This document shows, piece by piece, positions 58,149 through 64,000 of a stretch of DNA of 64,000 nucleotides; position 1 is the stretch's first letter, and every line of letters begins with the position of its first letter. Under the pieces are notes generated by a model that ran no database searches, was not told where the DNA came from, and saw nothing but the letters and a program-made list of their open reading frames with translations. The position numbers and the translations under genes are program-made. The stretch is from Acidimicrobiia bacterium (GTDB lineage: Bacteria; Actinomycetota; Acidimicrobiia; Spongiisociales; ZC4RG35). Location: positions 116,429 through 180,428 of the forward strand of contig BPGJ01000006.1 of NCBI GenBank assembly GCA_026002975.1. Direction: 5' to 3'.

Positions 58149-60205
58149 TGACCCTCACCTTCCTTCCCGGCGGCCGCGATCACCTTGTGGGCTTCTTGAG
58201 GCGGCACCTCTTCGTAGTGGTCGAACGCCACCTCGAAGGTACCGCGCCCGCTCGTCATCGAACGGAGATCCACCGCATATCGCTGCACCTCTGCCATGGG
58301 CACCTCGGCGGTGATCACCCGTAGGGAACCTTCCGTGTCCATCCCCAGAACCCTGCCCCGTTTGGCATTGATGTCGCCCATGACGTCCCCCGTGTACTCC
58401 TCCGGGATCCTCACCACCAGCCGGACTATCGGCTCGAGGAGCACCGGCTTCAGGTTGGGGGCCGCGGCCCGCACCGCTGCGATCCCCGCCATCCGGAAGG
58501 ACAGCTCGTCGGAATCGACCGAGTGGTACTTGCCGTCGAACACTTCGGCGGAGATGTCGGTGACCGGGTAGCCCGCCAAGATCCCCCGTTCCAGGGCCTC
58601 CTGGATGCCCTTGTCGACCGCCGGGATGAACTGCCTGGGGATGGCGCCCCCCTTGATCGAGTCGATGAACTCGTAGCCCGACCCGCGGGGACGGGGAGCG
58701 AAGCGCACGTAGGCGACCCCGAACTGTCCCCGTCCGCCGGTCTGCTTCTTGTGTTTGCCCTCCGCCTCCGCCGAGGCGGTGATCGTCTCCCGGTAGGGGA
58801 TCTTGGGGAGGCTGGTCTCGACCTCCACACCGTATTTCCGGGCGATCCGCTGCAACGTGACGTCCAGGTGGACGTCACCGAGTCCGGCCAACACCGTTTC
58901 GTTCGTCTCCGATCGGCGTTCCACCGCCAAGGTGGGGTCTTCTTCGATCATCCTCTGGAGGGCGGCCGAAAGCTTGTCCTCGTCCTGGTTGGACCGCGGG
59001 GTGATGGCCAGCTCCATCACCGGGCGGGGATAGGGAACCGGGGCGATCACCACGTCGGAGCCGGGTGAGCGGAGGGTGGTACCGGTGAACACCCCTTCCA
59101 CCTTGGCGACCGCGGCGATGTCGCCGCACACCACCTCTTTGGTGTCGAGATGCTCTTTCCCCCGCAGGTGGAACAGGTTGTGCATCCGCACCGAACTCCC
59201 CGCGTCGGTCTCGAGGGTGTCGTCCTGCCGCACCGTCCCCGAGTACACCCGGAACAGGGAGATCCGTCCCACGAACGGATCGGACACCGTCTTGAAGACG
59301 AAAGCCGCCACGGGCCCGTCCGGTTTCGGCTCCAGGGTGCCCGACTCCAGCGGTGGGGTGGGACGCTCCAGCGGGCTGGGGGCGAAATCGACCAGGAACT
59401 CGGCGAGGGTGTCGACTCCGACGAGTTTGGGGGCCGCCGACACCAGCACCGGGAAGATCTCGCCTTCCAGCATCCCCTGGTGGACCTTCCGTACGATCAC
59501 CTCGGGTTCGGGTTCGATCCCCTCGAAATAGCGTTCGAGCATCTCCTCGTCGGTTTCGACGACGCTCTCCACCAACGCGGTGTGGGTCTGCTCGATCAGG
59601 TCGGCGGCTTCGGCCGGAGGTTCCTCCGCGAGACGGCCGGTCTTGGACTGCCCGTCGTACAGGTAGACCCGGCCCGACACCACCCGGGCCAGACCCGCCA
59701 GACCGCTCTCCTCGCCGACGGGTACCTGCACCGGCGCGATCCGCTTCCCGAACACCTCACGGAGCTGCTCCAGAGTCCGGTGGAAAGAGGCCCTCTCCCG
59801 GTCGAGCTTGGTGATGATCACCGCCCGGGGGATACCCTCCTCGGCAGCGGCCCTCCACATCAACTCGGTGCCCACCTCCACCCCGTCGACCGCGGAGACC
59901 GCGAACAGAGCCAGATCCGCGGCCCTGAGGGCGGCTCGTGCGTCACCCGAGAAGTCGGCGTAACCGGGGGTGTCGATCAGATTGATCTTGTATCCGTTCC
60001 AGTCGATGGGCGCCACCGCCAGGCTGAGAGAGATCTTCCTCTCCTGCTCCTCGGGTTCGTGGTCGAGGAGCGAAGTGCCCGAATCGACCGAGCCCAGTCG
60101 GGTGGTGACCCCGGCCACGTAGAGCAGCGCTTCGGCCAGGCTCGTCTTCCCGCTGCCGCCGTGGCCGACGAGAGCTACGTTCCTGATCCGATCGGGAGCG
60201 ACCAC
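58145..60205 (-). CDS. elongation factor G-like protein
   Basis: GHGGSGKTSLAEALLY; DTPGYADF; ITKLDRE; EF-G domains III-V; GTG start inferred. Confidence 0.93.
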   Translation of the reverse strand: MVAPDRIRNVALVGHGGSGKTSLAEALLYVAGVTTRLGSVDSGTSLLDHEPEEQERKISLSLAVAPIDWNGYKINLIDTPGYADFSGDARAALRAADLALFAVSAVDGVEVGTELMWRAAAEEGIPRAVIITKLDRERASFHRTLEQLREVFGKRIAPVQVPVGEESGLAGLARVVSGRVYLYDGQSKTGRLAEEPPAEAADLIEQTHTALVESVVETDEEMLERYFEGIEPEPEVIVRKVHQGMLEGEIFPVLVSAAPKLVGVDTLAEFLVDFAPSPLERPTPPLESGTLEPKPDGPVAAFVFKTVSDPFVGRISLFRVYSGTVRQDDTLETDAGSSVRMHNLFHLRGKEHLDTKEVVCGDIAAVAKVEGVFTGTTLRSPGSDVVIAPVPYPRPVMELAITPRSNQDEDKLSAALQRMIEEDPTLAVERRSETNETVLAGLGDVHLDVTLQRIARKYGVEVETSLPKIPYRETITASAEAEGKHKKQTGGRGQFGVAYVRFAPRPRGSGYEFIDSIKGGAIPRQFIPAVDKGIQEALERGILAGYPVTDISAEVFDGKYHSVDSDELSFRMAGIAAVRAAAPNLKPVLLEPIVRLVVRIPEEYTGDVMGDINAKRGRVLGMDTEGSLRVITAEVPMAEVQRYAVDLRSMTSGRGTFEVAFDHYEEVPPQEAHKVIAAAGKEGEGQ

Positions 60206-60304
60206 CAGACCTCCTATCTGAGCCGGATTTACGAGGATAGAACGTCGCAGACGGCGTTTGGCCGGCTGCAGGCCCGGTGTCGACCGTGGTAGGTTGACGG
60301 CGCC

Positions 60305-60877
60305 GTGATCGACCTGCGGGTCCGCCCCCGCGTCCAGAGATTCCTCGAGCCGCTCGGCCGCGCTTTGGCGCGGCTCGGGGTCACCCCCACCATGCTGACC
60401 TTGCTGGGGCTGGCCATCGGGATAGCCGGAGCGGTCATGATCGGCAACGGGGCCTTGGTGGCCGGGGGTCTGGTCGCCCTTCTGGGTGCGGCGGTGGACG
60501 GACTCGACGGGACGGTCGCCCGAGCCGCCGGCAAGGAGAGCGCCCGGGGCGCCTTCCTCGACGCCGCGGTGGATCGTGTCGGAGAGATCGCGGTGCTGGC
60601 CGGGCTGGCGATCTCCCAGCGGGAAGACGCCCGCATCCTGCTGCTGGTGCTCCTCACCATGGGCGGAGCGCTGCTCATCCCCTACATGCGGGCCAAAGCG
60701 GAGGCGGTCGGTCTCGACGGCCGTGGCGGCATGATGGGTCGGGCCGAACGGGTGATCCTGGTGACCCTGGGCCTGGTCACCGGTTTCGTGGAGCAGATGC
60801 TGTGGCTGATGGTGGTGCTCAACTGGTTCACCGTCGGGCAGCGATTCTGGACCACCTATCGTCGAATCCCCGACTGA
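60305..60877 (+). CDS. pgsA: CDP-alcohol phosphatidyltransferase (PI-phosphate synthase-like)
   Basis: DGLDGTVARAAGKESARGAFLDAAVDRVGE, the CDP-OH-P transferase motif. Confidence 0.9.
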   Translation: MIDLRVRPRVQRFLEPLGRALARLGVTPTMLTLLGLAIGIAGAVMIGNGALVAGGLVALLGAAVDGLDGTVARAAGKESARGAFLDAAVDRVGEIAVLAGLAISQREDARILLLVLLTMGGALLIPYMRAKAEAVGLDGRGGMMGRAERVILVTLGLVTGFVEQMLWLMVVLNWFTVGQRFWTTYRRIPD

Positions 60878-61758
60878 TGTCCCGGCGGGCCGTCGTCTAC
60901 TACCAGGCTTTCCGCCTGGGCATGCTGGTGGTGGGGGTCCTTCCGATGCGTCTGGCCCAGACCCTCGGCCGGATCGGAGGGGCGCTGTTCTACCTGGGGG
61001 CCAAGGGACGCCGCAGGATGGCACGCCGCCACGCCGCCCGGCTCCACGCCGCCCGCCCGGGATGGCAGGCGTTCCGGATGTTCCTCGCCTACGGGAGGTA
61101 TTGGGCCGAGACCCTGTGGATCAGACCCCACCGCATCCCGCTCCTCCGTTCGAGGCTCCAAGTGGAGGGGATCGAATGGGTGAGGAAGGCCAAACAGGAC
61201 GGCCGAGGGCTGATCTGCGCGGTGCCCCACCTCGGCAACTGGGAGGTGGCGGGACCGGTCGCCTCGGAGGAGGGCATTCGACTGGTCGCGGTGGCGGAAC
61301 GACTCCCCAACAGGCTGATAACCGACTGGTTCGTCGAACTACGTAACCGGCTGGGCATCGAGGTCGTCCTCACCGGGGGAGGGTCGGTGATCAGGACGCT
61401 GGAAGCAGCGCTGAGGGAGAACGGTGCGGTAGCCCTCCTCTGCGACCGCGACCTCAAAGGTCGGGGCATCAGAGTGGAGTTCTTCGGTGAGGAGACCACC
61501 CTCCCCGCCGGGCCGGCTTCCCTCGCCTACCGAACGGGCGCACCGATCCTCCCGGTGGCGGTGTATTTCACCCCGGACGGAGGTCACAGGGTGGTGATCG
61601 AACCGCCGTTGGAGCTTCCGTCGGGTGGGAGGGACGAGTTCGTGAAGGAAACCACCCAGCGGATAGCCCACGCGTTGGAGCGTCTGATCCGAACCGCCCC
61701 CGAGCAGTGGCATCTGGTCCAACCCAACTGGCCTTCGGACCGGGAAACGGCACGATGA
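60877..61758 (+). CDS. LpxL/HtrB-type acyltransferase (PIM acyltransferase-like)
   Basis: ICAVPHLGNWEVAGPVASEEGIRLVAVAERLPNRLITDWFVELRNRLG; VALLCDRDLKGRGIRVEFFG. Confidence 0.88.
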   Translation: MSRRAVVYYQAFRLGMLVVGVLPMRLAQTLGRIGGALFYLGAKGRRRMARRHAARLHAARPGWQAFRMFLAYGRYWAETLWIRPHRIPLLRSRLQVEGIEWVRKAKQDGRGLICAVPHLGNWEVAGPVASEEGIRLVAVAERLPNRLITDWFVELRNRLGIEVVLTGGGSVIRTLEAALRENGAVALLCDRDLKGRGIRVEFFGEETTLPAGPASLAYRTGAPILPVAVYFTPDGGHRVVIEPPLELPSGGRDEFVKETTQRIAHALERLIRTAPEQWHLVQPNWPSDRETAR

Positions 61759-62794
61759 GGGTCGCGGTGGTGTGCCCATTCGATCCCGCGGTCCCCGGCG
61801 GCGGCCAACACCACGCCGTCGAGCTGACCCGCAGGCTCGGGAACCGAGGTGTGGACGCCTACCTGGTGGCGCCCGGAACCGTCCCCGCGTGGCTCTCCCC
61901 GCGGTCTCCACCGGGCCGTCGAAGACGGTGAGGGCCAACCGCTCGGCGGTACCCCTCGGTCTCACACCCCGGCACGTCGGAGCGACCCGACGGGCTCTGA
62001 GAGGAGCCGACCTGGTCCACGTGCACGAACCGCTGATGCCGCTGGTGTCGACCACCGCCACGCTGTCCGGTGGTCCGGGGGTGGTCACCTTCCATGCCGA
62101 CCCTCCCCGGTGGGTCCGGATGGCATATCGGGCCGTACCCGCCTCGGTGTTCCGGGGGAGGATCCTCACCGCGGTGAGTCCGGTGGCGAGGGCTGCGCTT
62201 CCTTCCCGATGGGCTCCGGTCGAGTTGGTGCCCATCGCCATCGACGTCGACGGATACCGCCGACCGGTGACACGGCACCCGCACCGAGTGGTGTTCGTGG
62301 GACGGGACGACCCCCGCAAAGGGCTGGAGGTGCTCCTCGACGCCTGGCCGAAGGTGGTATCCCGAGTATCCGACGCCGAGCTGGTGGTGGTCGGAACTCG
62401 CCGACCCGGCCCAGACGGGGTGGTCTTCTACGGCCGGGTCGACGAAGAACAGAAGCGGGAGCTGCTGTGCTCGGCGGCGGTGGCGGTCGCCCCCAACCTG
62501 GGGGCCGAGAGTTTCGGCACGGTCGTCGCCGAGGCGATGGCTGCGGGATGCGCGGTGGTGGCGAGCGACCTTCCCGCCTTCCGCTGGGTGCTCGACGGCG
62601 CCGGAGTCCTGGTCCCGCCGGGCTCCAGCGAGGGTCTGGCGGACGCCATCGTGCAGCTCCTCGAGGACCCCGAGGAGCGCCGGCGGCTGGCGGTGGCCGC
62701 CGACCGGCGAGTGGAGGTGTTCGACTGGGACCGGGTCGTCTCGGCCTATCTCGACGCCTACCGGCGGGCGAGAGACCCCTCGACCGACCGTTAG
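61755..62794 (+). CDS. pimA: GT4 glycosyltransferase, PimA-like, apparent frameshift between about 61870 and 61920
   Basis: MRVAVVCPFDPAVPGGGQHHAVELTRRLGNRGVDAYLVAPG in frame 1; LVHVHEPLMP...VVFVGRDDPRKGLEVLLDAWP...NLGAESFGTVVAEAMAAGCAVVASD in frame 2. Confidence 0.85.
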
Positions 62795-62818
62795 CATTGC
62801 CCGGGAAAGGAGAACCAC

Positions 62819-63700
62819 GTGGAGAGAGGGACCGAACTGGTCAAACGGGGCCTGGCCGACATGTTGAAGGGCGGGGTCATCATGGACGTCGTCACCGCCG
62901 AACAGGCCCGGCTGGCGGAGGAAGCCGGGGCGTGCGCGGTCATGGCGTTGGAACGGGTCCCCGCCGACATCCGTCGCCACGGCGGGGTCGCCCGGATGGC
63001 GGACCCCGCCAAGATCGCCGAGATCCAGGAGGCTGTGACCATCCCGGTGATGGCCAAGTGCAGGATCGGCCACTTCGTCGAAGCCCAGGTGCTCCAGGCG
63101 CTCGGAGTCGACTACATCGACGAGTCGGAGGTGCTCACACCCGCGGACACCGTCAACCACATCGACAAGTGGCGCTTCGTCACACCTTTCGTATGCGGCG
63201 CCAGGAACCTCGGTGAGGCGCTCCGGCGAATCGGCGAAGGGGCCGCGATGATCCGCACCAAGGGCGAAGCCGGAACGGGGAACGTGGTGGAGGCGGTCAC
63301 CCACATGCGCACGATCATGGGTGAGATACGACGACTCACCACCCTCCAACCCGAGGAGCTGATGGCCGAGTCGAAAGCCATCGGCGCCCCCTTCGAGCTG
63401 GTCAAGGAGGTGGCCGAGACCGGCCGCCTGCCGGTGGTCAACTTCGCGGCGGGAGGCATAGCCACCCCAGCCGACGCGGCACTCATGATGGCACTCGGAG
63501 CCGACGGGGTGTTCGTCGGATCGGGGATATTCAAGAGTTCCAACCCGGCGGCCTACGCCCGGGCGATCGTCGACGCCACGACCCATTGGCAGAACCCGGA
63601 CCTGATCGCCAAGGTTTCCCACGGGCTGGGCGACGCCATGCCGGGCATCGAACTGGAGACCCTGTCGGAACTCGAGCGGCTGGCCGACCGGGGCTGGTGA
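62819..63700 (+). CDS. pdxS: pyridoxal 5'-phosphate synthase lyase subunit
   Basis: [51 protein letters not shown]. Confidence 0.98.
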   Translation: MERGTELVKRGLADMLKGGVIMDVVTAEQARLAEEAGACAVMALERVPADIRRHGGVARMADPAKIAEIQEAVTIPVMAKCRIGHFVEAQVLQALGVDYIDESEVLTPADTVNHIDKWRFVTPFVCGARNLGEALRRIGEGAAMIRTKGEAGTGNVVEAVTHMRTIMGEIRRLTTLQPEELMAESKAIGAPFELVKEVAETGRLPVVNFAAGGIATPADAALMMALGADGVFVGSGIFKSSNPAAYARAIVDATTHWQNPDLIAKVSHGLGDAMPGIELETLSELERLADRGW

Positions 63701-63702
63701 CC

Positions 63703-64000
63703 ATGAGTACCGTCGGCGTGCTCGCCCTCCAAGGCGACTACAGGGAACACCAGCGGGTCCTCACCCGCCTGGGGGTGAACACCCGGCCGGTGCGTCTCCC
63801 ATCAGACCTGGAGGGCCTGGACGGCCTGGTCGTACCCGGGGGAGAGTCCACCACGATCGGAACCCTCGCGGTCCGTTACGGACTGCTGGACCCACTCCGG
63901 GAGTTGGTCGCCGACGGTATGCCCGTCCTGGGGACCTGCGCTGGTCTCATCTTCTGCGCTCGGGGTGTCACCTCCGGTCATCAGCCGCTACTCGAGGTGT
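63703..64000 (+). CDS. pdxT: pyridoxal 5'-phosphate synthase glutaminase subunit (3' truncated by window edge)
   Basis: MSTVGVLALQGDYREHQRVLTRLGV...VVPGGESTTIGTL...GTCAGLIF. Confidence 0.95.
   Translation, partial: MSTVGVLALQGDYREHQRVLTRLGVNTRPVRLPSDLEGLDGLVVPGGESTTIGTLAVRYGLLDPLRELVADGMPVLGTCAGLIFCARGVTSGHQPLLEV

Noticed and set aside
58145-61024. Full 959-aa extent of the EF-G-like ORF as listed
   Set aside because: N-terminal ~270 residues are low-complexity antisense to pgsA and the acyltransferase; the real start is around 60205 (VVAPDRIRNVALVGHGGSGKT).

Overview
High-GC actinobacterial chromosome segment. An Acidimicrobiia-like origin is an inference from F420 (CofH/FbiC), mycothiol (MshD-like) and PIM-like lipid genes. 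Most of the window is dense housekeeping sequence: dapB, dapA, RNase J, ftsK, PDH/BCKDH E1a-E1b-E2, aceB-aceA, rimO, cinA, thpR, recA, rny, miaB-miaA-dapF, lexA, a LysM gene, nrdR, dut, four tRNAs, an ABC exporter, a CHASE/PAS kinase, thrS, gltA, an EF-G-like gene, pgsA/acyltransferase/pimA-like genes, and pdxS-pdxT. A ~4 kb accessory patch (about 20.27-24.05 kb) holds a decayed ISL3 transposase, an IS110 N-terminal remnant that the ORF track does not list, and a compact operon of HTH protein, secreted trypsin-like protease and small lipoprotein joined by 4-nt ATGA/GTGA overlaps. Other notable items: a type II (archaeal-type) GAPDH-like protein beside the glyoxylate-shunt genes; a MoxR-type ATPase with an atypical P-loop next to a VWA protein carrying HExxH; three SOS boxes between lexA and the LysM gene, one containing the LysM start codon; a RamB-like tandem motif upstream of aceB; a strong keto (G/T) bias confined to the E1a/E1b genes; and several single-base homopolymer frameshifts in core genes (lexA, mshD-like, pimA-like, protease) that look more like sequencing errors than biology. 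Family assignments come from reading motifs; no database search was run.
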